Shown: positions 25,861-35,001, counted from the first letter of the stretch. The stretch is 64,000 bases of DNA from Jiangella aurantiaca (GCF_004349105.1 NZ_SMLB01000010.1:1-64000); one strand, 5' to 3'. Numbers and translations are program-made. Notes: generated by a model from the letters alone, not told the origin.

Positions 25861-25929
25861 GCGGCGGCCGATGCCGTACGACCTGGTCGGCGGCGTCGGC
25901 CGCTCCGAGGTCCAGGGCGTCAAGTACCC

Positions 25930-26205
25930 GTGGGAGCAGGCGACTTCCTCTTCATCCCGACCATGCAGTGGCACACGCACGTGAACTCCGGCGACGAGCC
26001 GGTGCTCTACTTGGGGATCACGAACAAGCGCATGCTCGACCGGCTCGGCCCGGACCGCAAGATCGAGGCCGGCAAGCACGTCCCGATGGAGGAGGTCGAG
26101 CGGGAGATCGCGTCGGGGGACTTCTCGCCGTACTCCCAATACTCGATCGACCCGGAGACCGGGGTCCGCTTCGGCCCGCCCGGGTTCATCACCCGCGGCG
26201 ACTGA
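25930..26205 (+). pseudogene. C-terminal cupin domain remnant
   Basis: The frame GAGDFLFIPTMQWHTHVNSG then EPVLYLGITNKRMLDRLG is the second half of a cupin barrel (metal-binding His in QWHTHVN). Sequence before it (QGVKYPWE) belongs to the same protein but in another frame, and the first cupin motif is missing. It runs opposite to the monooxygenase remnant and ends 21 bases before the topA stop. Probably dead, or a much shortened cupin starting at GTG 25930. Confidence 0.55.
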
Positions 26206-26226
26206 CGCCGCCGCGGGCGCCCGGCG

Positions 26227-28848
26227 TCAGCCGCGCGACCGGGCGCGCGTGGGCCGCTTGCGCGGCGCCGGGCCCTTGGACCGCTTCTCCGCGATCAGCT
26301 CGACCGCCCGCTCGTGCGTCAGCTGCTCGATGTCCGTCCCCCTGGGCACCGTCACGTTCGTCTCGCCGTCGGTGATGTACGGGCCGAACCGGCCGTCCTT
26401 GACGACCAGGGGCTTGCCCGACGCGGGGTCGGTACCCAGCTCGCGCAGCGGCGGGGTGGCCGCCCGGGCGCCGCGGCGGCCCTTCGGCTGCGCGAACAGC
26501 TTCTCGGCCTCCTCGACGGTGACCGTGAACAGCGACGCCTCGTCGGGCAGCGACCGGGTGTCGGAGCCCTTCTTCACGTACGGTCCGTAGCGGCCGTTGC
26601 TGGCGATGATCTCGGCGCCCTCGGCGTCGGTGCCGACCACGCGCGGCAGCGTCAGCAGCTCGAGCGCCTCGTCCAGCGTCACGGTGTCGACCGACATGCT
26701 GCTGAACAGCGACGCCGTGGGCGGCCGATCGCTCTTCGGGGCGTCGTCGGGGAGCACCTCGGTGACGTACGGGCCGTAGCGGCCGGACTTCGCGACGACG
26801 GTGCGCCCGGTGGCCGGGTTGACGCCGAGCTCGCGGTCGCCGTTGCCGCGGCTGACCAGCTCGCGCGCCTTCTCGACGTCGAGCTCGTCGGGTGGGAGGT
26901 CCTCGGGGATGCTGCCGCGGTTGCCCTCGGGGTCCTCGAGGTACGGCCCGTAGCGGCCGACCCGCACCGTGAAGCCGTCGCCGATGGGGAACGAGGAGAT
27001 CTCTCGGGCGTCGATCTCGCCGAGGTTGTCGGCGAGCTTCTTCAGCCCTTCGACGCTGGAGTCGCCGTGCCAGAACTGCGCCAGCTCGGCGGCACGGTCG
27101 GCCCGGCCGGCGGCGATGTCGTCGAGGACGTCCTCCATCTTGGCAGTGAACTCGTAGTCGACCAGCCGGGTGAAGTGCTCCTCGAGCAGCCGGACCACGG
27201 CGAAGGCCAGCCAGGCCGGCACCAGCGCGGTGCCGCGCTTGAACACGTAGCCGCGGTCGAGGATGGTGCGGATGATCGACGCGTACGTGGACGGGCGGCC
27301 GATCTCGCGGTCTTCCAGCTCCTTGACCAGCGTGGCCTCGGTGTAGCGGGCCGGCGGCTTGGTGCTGTGGCCCTCGGGCTCGACGCCGGCCGCCGTCAGC
27401 CCCTGCCCCTCGGTGAGGTGCGGGAGCCGGCGCTCGCGGTCGTCGAGCTCGGCCTCGGGGTCGTCGGCGCCCTCGACGTAGGCCTTGAGGAAGCCGTGGA
27501 AGGTGATGGTGCGGCCGGACGCGGTGAGTTCGACGTCCTCACCGGTGGCGGCGGTGGCACCGACCCGGACGGTGAGCGTCTCGCCCTTGGCGTCGCGCAT
27601 CTGCGAGGCGACGGTGCGCATCCAGATCAGCTCGTACAGCCGATACTCGTCGTCGCGCAGACCGGTCTCGGCCGGCGTGCGGAAGGTGTCACCGGCCGGG
27701 CGGATCGCCTCGTGCGCCTCCTGCGCGTTCTTCACCTTGCTGGTGTACTTGCGCGGCGCGTCGGGCAGGTACTCGGCGCCGTACAGCTCCGCCACCTGCG
27801 CCCGGGCCGCGTTCAGTGCGGAGTCCGACAGCGTGATGGAGTCGGTACGCATATAGGTGATGTAGCCGTTCTCGTACAGCCGCTGCGCCACCTGCATGGT
27901 GCGGGCCGCGCCGTAGCCCAGCTTGCGCGAGGCCTCCTGCTGCAGCGTGGTGGTGCGGAAGGGCGCGTACGGCTTGCGGGTGTACGGCTTGGCCTCGACC
28001 GAGCGGACGGTGTAGTCGACGTCGCCGAGCGCGGCGGCCAGGGCGCGGGCGCGCTGCTCGTCGAGCACCGCGACGTCGCGGCTCTTGACCTCGCCGCGGG
28101 CGTCGAAGTCGCGGCCGGTGGCGACCTTCGTGCCGTTCACCGTGGCCAGCCGGGCCTCGAACGCGTGCGGATCGTCGGACGTGCCGGTGTCGAGCGTCGC
28201 GGTGAGGTCCCAGTACTCCGCCGACCGGAACGCCATGCGCTCGCGCTCGCGGTCGACGACGAGGCGCGTGGCCACGCTCTGGACCCGACCAGCCGACAGG
28301 CCCTGCATGACCTTTCGCCACAGCACCGGGGAGACCTGGTAGCCGTAGAGGCGGTCGACGATGCGCCGCGTCTCCTGGGCGTCGACGAGGTCCTCGTCGA
28401 TGTCGCGGGGGTTCTCGACGGCGGCCCGGATGGCGTCGCGGGTGATCTCGTGGAAGACCATGCGGCGCACCGGGACCTTCGGCTTCAGCTCCTCGCGCAA
28501 GTGCCACGCGATGGCCTCGCCCTCGCGGTCCTCATCGGTCGCGAGCAGCAGCTCGTCGGCCTCCTTGAGCATGGTCTTGAGCTTCTTCACCTGGTCCTTG
28601 GCCCGGCCCGGCGGCACGATGTACAGCGGCTCGAACCCGCCCTCGACGTCGACGCCGACGGGGTTGCCGTACCGCTCGCGCTCGGCCGCGGGGACCTCCG
28701 TCTTCTTGGACGGCAGGTCGCGGATGTGGCCGAACGACGACTCGACCATGTAACCGTCACCAAGGTAGCCGGCGATGGTCTTGGCCTTCGCCGGCGACTC
28801 CACGACGACGAGACGGCGGCGGGCCGTGCCGTTCGTGGATCGGGCCAT
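26227..28848 (-). CDS. topA: DNA topoisomerase I (type IA)
   Basis: 873 residues. Toprim domain with Glu18 and the acidic triad ATDEDREGE (103-111), catalytic Tyr332 in GYITYMRTDS, and the domain-IV segments around it. The C-terminus has four GRYGPY-type repeats (actinobacterial topoisomerase C-terminal repeats) in place of zinc fingers, and ends in a Lys/Arg-rich tail (RKRPTRARSRG) that in mycobacterial and streptomycete TopA helps DNA binding and processivity. It relaxes negative supercoils and is essential. GAGGAG lies just before the ATG, and a 9-pair hairpin sits in the leader. Confidence 0.97.
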   Translation of the reverse strand: MARSTNGTARRRLVVVESPAKAKTIAGYLGDGYMVESSFGHIRDLPSKKTEVPAAERERYGNPVGVDVEGGFEPLYIVPPGRAKDQVKKLKTMLKEADELLLATDEDREGEAIAWHLREELKPKVPVRRMVFHEITRDAIRAAVENPRDIDEDLVDAQETRRIVDRLYGYQVSPVLWRKVMQGLSAGRVQSVATRLVVDRERERMAFRSAEYWDLTATLDTGTSDDPHAFEARLATVNGTKVATGRDFDARGEVKSRDVAVLDEQRARALAAALGDVDYTVRSVEAKPYTRKPYAPFRTTTLQQEASRKLGYGAARTMQVAQRLYENGYITYMRTDSITLSDSALNAARAQVAELYGAEYLPDAPRKYTSKVKNAQEAHEAIRPAGDTFRTPAETGLRDDEYRLYELIWMRTVASQMRDAKGETLTVRVGATAATGEDVELTASGRTITFHGFLKAYVEGADDPEAELDDRERRLPHLTEGQGLTAAGVEPEGHSTKPPARYTEATLVKELEDREIGRPSTYASIIRTILDRGYVFKRGTALVPAWLAFAVVRLLEEHFTRLVDYEFTAKMEDVLDDIAAGRADRAAELAQFWHGDSSVEGLKKLADNLGEIDAREISSFPIGDGFTVRVGRYGPYLEDPEGNRGSIPEDLPPDELDVEKARELVSRGNGDRELGVNPATGRTVVAKSGRYGPYVTEVLPDDAPKSDRPPTASLFSSMSVDTVTLDEALELLTLPRVVGTDAEGAEIIASNGRYGPYVKKGSDTRSLPDEASLFTVTVEEAEKLFAQPKGRRGARAATPPLRELGTDPASGKPLVVKDGRFGPYITDGETNVTVPRGTDIEQLTHERAVELIAEKRSKGPAPRKRPTRARSRG

Positions 28849-28873
28849 GAATGCTCCTCACTCCCCGGGCACG

Positions 28874-28896
28874 GTGAACCGACCCCTTCGGTTCAC
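28874..28896 (-). promoter_or_regulatory. Hairpin in topA leader
   Basis: GTGAACCGA (28874-28882), loop CCCCT, TCGGTTCAC (28888-28896): a perfect 9-pair stem 26 bases upstream of the topA start. It could be a cruciform-sensitive or post-transcriptional control element, or a simple operator. The function is not established. Confidence 0.45.
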
Positions 28897-29008
28897 GAAT
28901 ACTCCCTGCGACAACGCACGGTATCCGACGTTGTTCCCGAGACGCGAAGAGGATAACCGGACGGCGATCGCGGCGCCCAATGATCAACACCGTCTGTCTG
29001 CTGCGATG

Positions 29009-29719
29009 TCAGGCCGGCTGCGGCCGCGGGCCGAACACCGCCGAGCCGACCCGGACCATCGTCGCGCCCTCGGCGACCGCGGCCTCGAGATCGCCGCTCA
29101 TCCCCATCGAGAGCACCGGCAACGCGGCGGCGTCGGCCGCACGGTCGCGCAGCTCGCGCAGAGCGCGGTAGGACGCCCGCACCGCGGCCTCGTCCGGCGA
29201 CTGCAGCCCGACCGTCATCAGCCCGCGGACCCGCAGCCGGTCGCGTTCGGCCACCTCCCGGACGACGGCGACGGCCTCGTCCGGCGCGACCCCGGACTTG
29301 CTCGCCTCGCCGGAGGTGTTCACCTGCACCAGCACGTCGAGCGTGCGGTCCAGCGTCTCGAGCCGGCGCTGCAGCCGGTCGGCCAGCTCGACGCCGTCGA
29401 CGGACTGCACGCAGCTCACGTAGCGGAGCACCTGGTTGACCTTGTTCGACTGGAGATGGCCGATGAAGTGCCGCTCGTACGGCAGCCCGTCCACCAGTGC
29501 CGTCAGCTCGGTGTCCTTCGCGGCCAGCTCCTGGACGCGGTTCTCCCCGATCAGCCGGGCGCCGGCGGCGACGGCCGCGGCGATGCGGCCGGCCGGCTGG
29601 GTCTTCGTGGCGAGCAGCACCTCGACCTCGTCAGAGGCCCGGCCGGCCGCCACGCACGCGGCGTGGACCCGTTCCCTCACCGCCGCCAGGTTGGCCCGGA
29701 TGTCCGCGTCGGCCGGCAT
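29009..29719 (-). CDS. yggS: YggS-family pyridoxal phosphate homeostasis protein
   Basis: 236 residues from ATG 29719 with AAGGGGA upstream. The PLP lysine is Lys39 in LLATKTQ, GENRVQE and HFIGHLQSNKVN follow, and the C-terminal SMGMSGDLEAAVAEGATMVRVGSAVFG block binds the phosphate. Proteins of this alanine-racemase-N fold carry PLP but have no racemase activity; they keep free PLP in balance in the cytoplasm. The divergent membrane-protein gene begins 37 bases away. Confidence 0.94.
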   Translation of the reverse strand: MPADADIRANLAAVRERVHAACVAAGRASDEVEVLLATKTQPAGRIAAAVAAGARLIGENRVQELAAKDTELTALVDGLPYERHFIGHLQSNKVNQVLRYVSCVQSVDGVELADRLQRRLETLDRTLDVLVQVNTSGEASKSGVAPDEAVAVVREVAERDRLRVRGLMTVGLQSPDEAAVRASYRALRELRDRAADAAALPVLSMGMSGDLEAAVAEGATMVRVGSAVFGPRPQPA

Positions 29720-29755
29720 CGATCCCCTTCCAGGTCGGCCTTTAGAGTCCCTGTC

Positions 29756-30619
29756 GTGACGGTACTGGTCGGCTGGATCCTCGCGCTCGGGATGGTCGTC
29801 GTGGTGCCTCTCGGGCTGCGGCTGATCGACGATGACCGGCAACGGCTCGGGCCGGTCGGCCAGGTGTGGCCGTTCGCCGGGCTGCTCGGCGGTCTGTCGC
29901 TGCTGCTGGACCGCGGCGACGCGTTCGCCGTCATGCTGGCCTGCTGCTACGCCGCCGTGACGGCGTGGCTCGCGGTGCTGGCGCTGGTGCGGCTGCGGCG
30001 CCGCCGGTCGCTGGTCCCGGTCGAGATCGCCGTGCTGACCGCGATGGTCGCGCCGGCCATCGCGGCCAGCTCTCTGATCGCGGAGCGCGGCGGCTGGGAG
30101 CTGCTCGGCTTCGGCATGACGACGCAGTTGCTGACGGTGGCGCACTTCCACTACGCCGGCTTCGCGGCGGCGCTCGTCGCCGGGCTGACCGCGAGCCGCG
30201 CGCCGTCGCCGTCGTCGTCCATCGCGGCGCTGACCGTGCCGGGCGGCGTCGCGCTGGTGTTCCTCGGCTACTTCACCGGCGACGGCGTCGAGCTGGCCGG
30301 CGCCGTCGTGCTGACCGCCGGCATGTGGCTGCTGGGCTGGACCGTCTGGCGCGACGTCGCACCGTCGGCTCGCGGCCGGCTGACCCGGGCGCTGTTCGGC
30401 GTGAGCGCCGCGGTGCTGGCCGCGACCATGCTGCTGGCGCTGAGCTGGGCCGCGGGGCACGTCTGGGACGCCGTCCCGCACCTGTCCCTCACCTGGATGG
30501 CGGCGACCCACGGCCTGGCCAACGCGGTGGGCTTCGCGGTGTGCGGGCTGTTCGCCTGGCGCCGCCTTCAACGCACGCCGTCGCCCGTCCTCCCGGAAGG
30601 AGCCCTCGATGAGCACTGA
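29756..30619 (+). CDS. YndJ-like multi-pass membrane protein
   Basis: 287 residues from GTG 29756, about nine hydrophobic helices (VLVGWILALGMVVVVPL; LLGGLSLLLD; AVTAWLAVLALV; and so on). The segments TVAHFHYAGFAAAL and ATHGLANAVGFAVCGLF are conserved in YndJ-type proteins, whose role is unknown. The TVAHFHYAGF His residues lie within a membrane helix and could bind a cofactor or metal. It overlaps the next gene by 11 bases, so the two are co-expressed. Confidence 0.75.
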   Translation: MTVLVGWILALGMVVVVPLGLRLIDDDRQRLGPVGQVWPFAGLLGGLSLLLDRGDAFAVMLACCYAAVTAWLAVLALVRLRRRRSLVPVEIAVLTAMVAPAIAASSLIAERGGWELLGFGMTTQLLTVAHFHYAGFAAALVAGLTASRAPSPSSSIAALTVPGGVALVFLGYFTGDGVELAGAVVLTAGMWLLGWTVWRDVAPSARGRLTRALFGVSAAVLAATMLLALSWAAGHVWDAVPHLSLTWMAATHGLANAVGFAVCGLFAWRRLQRTPSPVLPEGALDEH

Positions 30620-30968
30620 CGACCGGCCCGTGGCGGCCGAGCCCGCGGATCTCGAACGCCTCTTCGTCCAGCGCGTCAATGACCGTGACGTCGACGGCCT
30701 GGTCGCGCTGTTCGAGGACGATGCGGCGATAGCCGTCTCACCCGGGCAGACTGTCGCAGGCGGCGCCGCCATCCGCCGGTTCTTCGAGGAGTACGTGGCC
30801 TCCGGCGTCACCCTGACCCTCGGCGACCAGCAGCCCGTCCTGCGCACCGGCGACATCGCGCTGACGTCGACCCGGCTGGCCGACGGCGGCGTGACCGCCG
30901 AGGTGGCGCGCCGGCAGCCGGACGGCAGCTGGCGCTGGGCCCTCGATCAGTGGAACGTGCTGGCCTGA
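30609..30968 (+). CDS. SnoaL/NTF2-like protein
   Basis: 119 residues in the NTF2-like cone fold (DLERLFVQRVNDRDVDGLVALFEDDAAI, then GGAAIRRFFEEYV, and RRQPDGSWRWALDQWNV at the end). Such small proteins can be enzymes, isomerases or binding modules; no catalytic residue set is clear. A strong GGAAGGAG precedes the ATG, and the gene overlaps the membrane-protein gene. Confidence 0.8.
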   Translation: MSTDDRPVAAEPADLERLFVQRVNDRDVDGLVALFEDDAAIAVSPGQTVAGGAAIRRFFEEYVASGVTLTLGDQQPVLRTGDIALTSTRLADGGVTAEVARRQPDGSWRWALDQWNVLA

Positions 30969-31002
30969 GCCGGCCGGGAGGATCCGCGGCGGAACCGGCG
31001 GC

Positions 31003-31425
31003 TCACGGAGCGGCGGTGCCGCCGTACTTCGCGATCTTGTAGTCGACGACGCCGAGGGCGACGCGCAATGCCTCCATGCGGACCCGGACGGCCTCGCGGT
31101 GCTTCACCAGCAGCGCCAGCCGGTCCGGCTCCGTCTGCGGACCGGCCGCGACCAGCTCGAAGTACCGCTGGATGTCGCGGATCGGCATGTCGAGCTGGCG
31201 CAGCCGCGTGATGAACACGACGCGGTCGACATCGTCAGGGGTGTAGTTCCGGCGCCCAGCGCTGTCGCGCGGGACGTCGAGCAGGCCGATGCGTTCGTAA
31301 TAGCGCAGCGTGTGGGCCGTCACGCCGGTGCGCTCGGCCACCTCGGAGATGGTCTCGGTGGGCGGGGCCGCCGACTGGGTCGGCGGTCGGGTGATCGGGG
31401 TGTCGCGCAGATCGAGCGTCGTCAC
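31003..31425 (-). CDS. MerR family transcriptional regulator
   Basis: 140 residues. MerR-type winged helix at about 27-95: ISEVAERTGVTAHTLRYYERIGLL then RRNYTPDDVDRVVFITRLRQLDMPIRDI, followed by a coiled-coil dimer helix (LLVKHREAVRVRMEAL). No metal-binding Cys set or effector domain, so it belongs to the short class sensing small organic ligands or redox change through DNA bending. Just upstream of it on the same strand is a CAP-domain lipoprotein gene. Confidence 0.9.
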   Translation of the reverse strand: MTTLDLRDTPITRPPTQSAAPPTETISEVAERTGVTAHTLRYYERIGLLDVPRDSAGRRNYTPDDVDRVVFITRLRQLDMPIRDIQRYFELVAAGPQTEPDRLALLVKHREAVRVRMEALRVALGVVDYKIAKYGGTAAP

Positions 31426-31464
31426 ACCATTGACGGTAGGACTTCGAGCACACTCGAAGTCAAG

Positions 31465-32202
31465 TCATTCGTAGCCGAACATCTGTGTCCAGTACGGCCC
31501 GCCGTCGCTGTCCGCCGCGCCGACACCGATCGCCTGGAAGTCACAGTTCAGGATGTTCTCCCGGTGACCCTGACTGTCCATCCAGCCCTCGACGACGTCC
31601 TCGGCGCTCTGGTAGCCCCAGGCGATGTTCTCGCCGCCCCAGCTGTCGTAGCCGGCCCGCTCGGCCCGCTCTCCCGGTCCGACGCCCTCCGGCGTGACGT
31701 GGTCGAAGTAGTCGCGCTCGGCCATGTCCTCGCTGTGCAGGACGGCCGCCTCGTGCAGCCTGTCGTCTGCGTGCAGCGGGCCGCAGCCCTCGTCCGCCCG
31801 GATCTCGTTGGTGAGGTCGACGACCTCCTGCTCCCGCTCGGACACGCCCTCGGGATCCGGCTCGTCCGGCGGGTTCGGCGTGCCGACGTTGGTGGGCTCC
31901 GGCTCGGCCGGCTCCTCGGACTCGGGCGGCTCCTCCGTCGCGGTCGGCTCGGGCTCGGGCTCCTCCGTCGCGGTCGGCTCGTCGTCCGGCTCCGCGGTCT
32001 CCGTGGGCGTCGGCGACGCGGACGGCGTCGGGGTGGGGGTCGCGGTGGTGGCCGGGGTGGGCGGCGGCGAGGCCGACTCCAGCGGCACCAGCTCGACGCT
32101 CTCCGCCCGCGGGACGGCCACCGGGTCGTCGCCGCAGCCTGCCGTCGCGAGGACCGCGGCGACAGCCACGCAGGCAGCGGTACTCGCCCGCCTCGGCCGC
32201 AT
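31465..32202 (-). CDS. CAP/SCP-domain lipoprotein
   Basis: 245 residues from ATG 32202, chosen because AGGAGG lies just upstream. Lipobox ATAGC gives the lipidated Cys23. After it come a long low-complexity Pro/Thr/Glu linker (about 30-120) and a CAP (SCP/PR1) domain: VVDLTNEIRADEGCGPL, LHEAAVLHSEDMAER, HVTPEGVGPGERAERAGY, GENIAWG, GWMDSQGHRENILN. The two His and Glu residues of the CAP cleft are present. Bacterial CAP proteins act at the cell surface; function is unclear. The linker suggests the domain stands off the membrane through the wall. Confidence 0.9.
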   Translation of the reverse strand: MRPRRASTAACVAVAAVLATAGCGDDPVAVPRAESVELVPLESASPPPTPATTATPTPTPSASPTPTETAEPDDEPTATEEPEPEPTATEEPPESEEPAEPEPTNVGTPNPPDEPDPEGVSEREQEVVDLTNEIRADEGCGPLHADDRLHEAAVLHSEDMAERDYFDHVTPEGVGPGERAERAGYDSWGGENIAWGYQSAEDVVEGWMDSQGHRENILNCDFQAIGVGAADSDGGPYWTQMFGYE

Positions 32203-32274
32203 GCCGCCTCCTGTCCGCTCGACGGAGGGCATTCTTGCCCCGGCCCAGAGCGCACGAAACCTCCGGCTTCCGGA

Positions 32275-33276
32275 TCAGAGCGTGCCGAGCCAGGCCCAGA
32301 CGACGGCGCCGGCGCGGCCCAGCTGGGCCGGGTCGACGACCGCAGGCACGTCGCCCGGCGAGTGGTAGGCCTCGTACGGGATGCTGCCCAGCCGCGCCGA
32401 CGGCAGGTCGCCCTTCTCGAACGACCAGTGGTCGCTGGACCGGTTCTCGCAGGTCCGCACCGGAACGGCGGCCGTCGCGGCGGCGGCCACGAGCGCGTCG
32501 CGCAGCGCCGTCGTGCCGCGGCCGCCGGTGCACACCGGCACGTGGTCGGCGGCGACGCCGACGCGGTCCAGCGACACCATGCCGGCCAGGGCCGCCGCCT
32601 GTGCCGCGGGCAGCTCGCGGACGTAGAACTGCGAGCCGAAGTGGTGCATGGAGTCGCCGTCACCGCGCGGCTCCTCGGAACCGAACGCGATGAACCGCAC
32701 CGGCAGTCCCGGCGGTTGGGCGGCGGCCATCCGGGCCAGCTCGACCATGACCCCGATGCCGGACGCGTTGTCCTCGGCGCCGGGTGCCTGCGGGACGGTG
32801 TCGAGGTGCGCGCCGACGATGACGTGCGGCCGGGTGGGGTCGAACCCGGGCGGGTCGACGATGACGTTGCGCGAGGTACCCGCCTCGACGTCGACCCCCC
32901 AGGAGTTGCCGGCCGGCACCGGGAACGGCGTCGTGGTGACCTCGTACCCCAGCGCCGTCATGGTGTCGACGACGTACTGCGCGGCCTGCTGGAACCCCGG
33001 CGACGTCGCCTCGCGCGGCCCGATCGTCCCGGCCAGGTGCTCGACCACGGCGTACGCCGCGGCCGGGTCGAACGCCGGCGGCGGCATGGGAGTCGGGGTC
33101 GGGATGGTCGTCGGAGTCGCGGTGGGCGTCGGCGTCGGCGTCGGCGAGGTCGCGGTGGGTGCCGGTATCTGGCTCACCGACGGCGGCGGCGCCGACGCGG
33201 GCTCGTCAGCGCCACCGCTGCACGCCGTCGCCGTCAGGACGAGGGCAGCGGCCGCCGCGAGGCGGTGTCTGGCCAC
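32275..33276 (-). CDS. M28 family zinc peptidase, lipoprotein
   Basis: 333 residues from GTG 33276. Signal peptide with lipobox TATAC, then a TPTPTP-type linker and an M28 aminopeptidase domain. Ligands can be read as GAHLDTV (His), GAEDNASG (Asp), FGSEEP (the Glu-Glu pair), and YHSPGD (His). M28 enzymes cut N-terminal residues from extracellular peptides using two zinc ions. Same export class and direction as the CAP lipoprotein. The divergent HNH gene starts 76 bases away. Confidence 0.9.
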   Translation of the reverse strand: MARHRLAAAAALVLTATACSGGADEPASAPPPSVSQIPAPTATSPTPTPTPTATPTTIPTPTPMPPPAFDPAAAYAVVEHLAGTIGPREATSPGFQQAAQYVVDTMTALGYEVTTTPFPVPAGNSWGVDVEAGTSRNVIVDPPGFDPTRPHVIVGAHLDTVPQAPGAEDNASGIGVMVELARMAAAQPPGLPVRFIAFGSEEPRGDGDSMHHFGSQFYVRELPAAQAAALAGMVSLDRVGVAADHVPVCTGGRGTTALRDALVAAAATAAVPVRTCENRSSDHWSFEKGDLPSARLGSIPYEAYHSPGDVPAVVDPAQLGRAGAVVWAWLGTL

Positions 33277-33352
33277 GCTGCATGGTACGTCGGCAGCTCG
33301 CGCCACTCGGCTGAGTCGGACTCTGTCGGTGGGGGTGGGTAAGATCGTTGGC

Positions 33353-34894
33353 ATGTTCGAAGAAGCGCTGTTGACTGCTCCGCCGCCGGAGGTTGCTCCG
33401 CCGGTGGGGTGGGAGACGGAGCCGCCGTACGACGATCCGCGCGTGGACAGCATCGACGAAGACCTGTTGCGGGAGTTGTGCACCGGCGGTGAGGCCGCGC
33501 CGGCGGTCTGCGATATCGATCAGGCGCCGGTCGGGCCGGAGCTGGCCGCGCGGCTGGCCCGGCTGGATCCGGCGGTGGCCACCGCTGACGAGCTGGTCGA
33601 GGCGGTGGCCGCGTCGGCCCGGCTGGCCGCGTGGGTCGCCGGGGTCGAGGCCGGTGTGTCCGCCGAGCTGGCCTCCCGCGCCGAGATGCGGCCCGATGCG
33701 ACGGGGTGTCGGTCGGTGAACCCCGTCACCAACACCGCGATGGCCGTTGCCGGACGGTGTCAGGTCACGGCCAAGCAGGCGCAGAACCAGGTCGGGCACG
33801 CCCTGCAGCTGGTGCTGGACTTCCCCGACACCCACGCCGCGTTGGCCTCGGGTGCGATTGATCTGCGGCGGGCCCGGGTGATCACCGACGAGCTCGGCGG
33901 CCAAGAACCGCACGTGCTGGTCCGCGTGGAGGCAGCGGTGCTCCCCAAGGCGCCCGGCCTGGATTCGGTCGCGCTACGGAAACTCATCAAACGGCTGCTG
34001 CACGAGCTGGCGCCGGTGGAGGCGGCGGACCGGTACGAGGCCGCCCGGGAGCGCCGCTACGTCGCGATCACCCCCGCATCGGATGGGATGGCGCACTTGG
34101 AGGCGCTGCTGCCCGCCGCGGACGCCGCCGCCATTGACACCGCGTTGAATGCCGCCGCGGCGGACGCCAAACGCGCCGACACCGCCGCCGGGCTCCCGGC
34201 GCGGACCAAGGACCAGCGCCGCGCCGACGCCCTCGCCGAGCTGGGTTGGGCCGCGCTCACCGCCTGCGCCGACGGCGCCACCGGCCCGCTGACCCGCACG
34301 GCCGGTTCTGCCGGCGGCCCTGCCCACCAGACGCCCGCCGCAATGGTCGGCGCACCGTCTGGTGCCGACACTGCTGCCGGGCAACCACCACCGACACCGT
34401 CCGGGAGTGGCGCGCCGCGGCGGCGTCCGATCAGCGTGCACATCACCGTCCCATTCGCCACCGCCGTCGGGCTCAGCGACCAGCCAGGCGAACTGGAGGG
34501 GTACGGGCCGATCCCCGCGCATGTCGCCAAGGTCCTCGCCGCCGAAGGCGTGTGGACGTGGTTGCGCACCGACGGCAGCGGACAGCTCCTCGACCTCGGC
34601 CGCACCCGATACCGCCCCACCAAGGCGCTCGCCGACTTCATCATCGCCCGCGACAAGACCTGCCGCGCACCGGGCTGCCACCGCCCGGCGATCGCCTGCG
34701 ACCTGGACCACATCGTCCCGTTCGCCGCCGGCGGGACCACCAACCCCGACGACCTACAGGCGCTGTGCGCCACCCACCACAAGATCAAACACCACGGCCA
34801 CTGGCGCGTCGAACGACACCCCGACGGCACCACCACCTGGACCAGCCCCAGCGGACATCGATACGAGAAACCACCCGACGGGGCCGGACCATGA
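33353..34894 (+). CDS. DUF222/13E12-repeat HNH endonuclease-type protein
   Basis: 513 residues: an N-terminal DUF222 region (about 75-330, SARLAAWVAGVEAGVSAELASR, VGHALQLVLDFPDTHAAL) and a C-terminal HNH domain (CRAPGCHRPAIACDLDHIVPF, then NPDDLQALCATHHKIKH) with all the usual His, Asn, His and zinc Cys residues. These are multi-copy 13E12-type proteins in actinobacteria, sometimes called mobile, although no experimental activity is known to me. A Pro/Gly/Ala-rich hinge (about 325-365) separates the halves. No nearby partner gene or target site is seen. Confidence 0.92.
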   Translation: MFEEALLTAPPPEVAPPVGWETEPPYDDPRVDSIDEDLLRELCTGGEAAPAVCDIDQAPVGPELAARLARLDPAVATADELVEAVAASARLAAWVAGVEAGVSAELASRAEMRPDATGCRSVNPVTNTAMAVAGRCQVTAKQAQNQVGHALQLVLDFPDTHAALASGAIDLRRARVITDELGGQEPHVLVRVEAAVLPKAPGLDSVALRKLIKRLLHELAPVEAADRYEAARERRYVAITPASDGMAHLEALLPAADAAAIDTALNAAAADAKRADTAAGLPARTKDQRRADALAELGWAALTACADGATGPLTRTAGSAGGPAHQTPAAMVGAPSGADTAAGQPPPTPSGSGAPRRRPISVHITVPFATAVGLSDQPGELEGYGPIPAHVAKVLAAEGVWTWLRTDGSGQLLDLGRTRYRPTKALADFIIARDKTCRAPGCHRPAIACDLDHIVPFAAGGTTNPDDLQALCATHHKIKHHGHWRVERHPDGTTTWTSPSGHRYEKPPDGAGP

Positions 34895-34977
34895 GGACCG
34901 CCGCGTTCACTCCGCCGCGAGCGCCATCACCGGGAGACGTCCGGCCCGCCCGCGGTCTGCACGGTGGCGTCGTCGTT

Positions 34978-35001
34978 GTGACGCGGCCCTGGCCGCGTCA
35001 C
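34978..35001. terminator. Bidirectional hairpin between convergent genes
   Basis: GTGACGCGGCC-CT-GGCCGCGTCAC, an 11-base perfect inverted repeat (realistically 10 pairs with a 4-base loop) between the HNH gene and the convergent aminotransferase gene. No T-run. Likely terminates both. Confidence 0.6.

Noticed and set aside
31900-33180. CRISPR-like or regulatory repeats in the 31.9-32.1 and 33.1 kb regions
   Set aside because: The repeats are in-frame codons for Pro/Thr/Glu linkers, with no spacer structure.
33353-34894. Active homing endonuclease or mobile element
   Set aside because: HNH and DUF222 domains are typical of 13E12-repeat proteins, but there are no flanking repeats or interrupted gene to support mobility.
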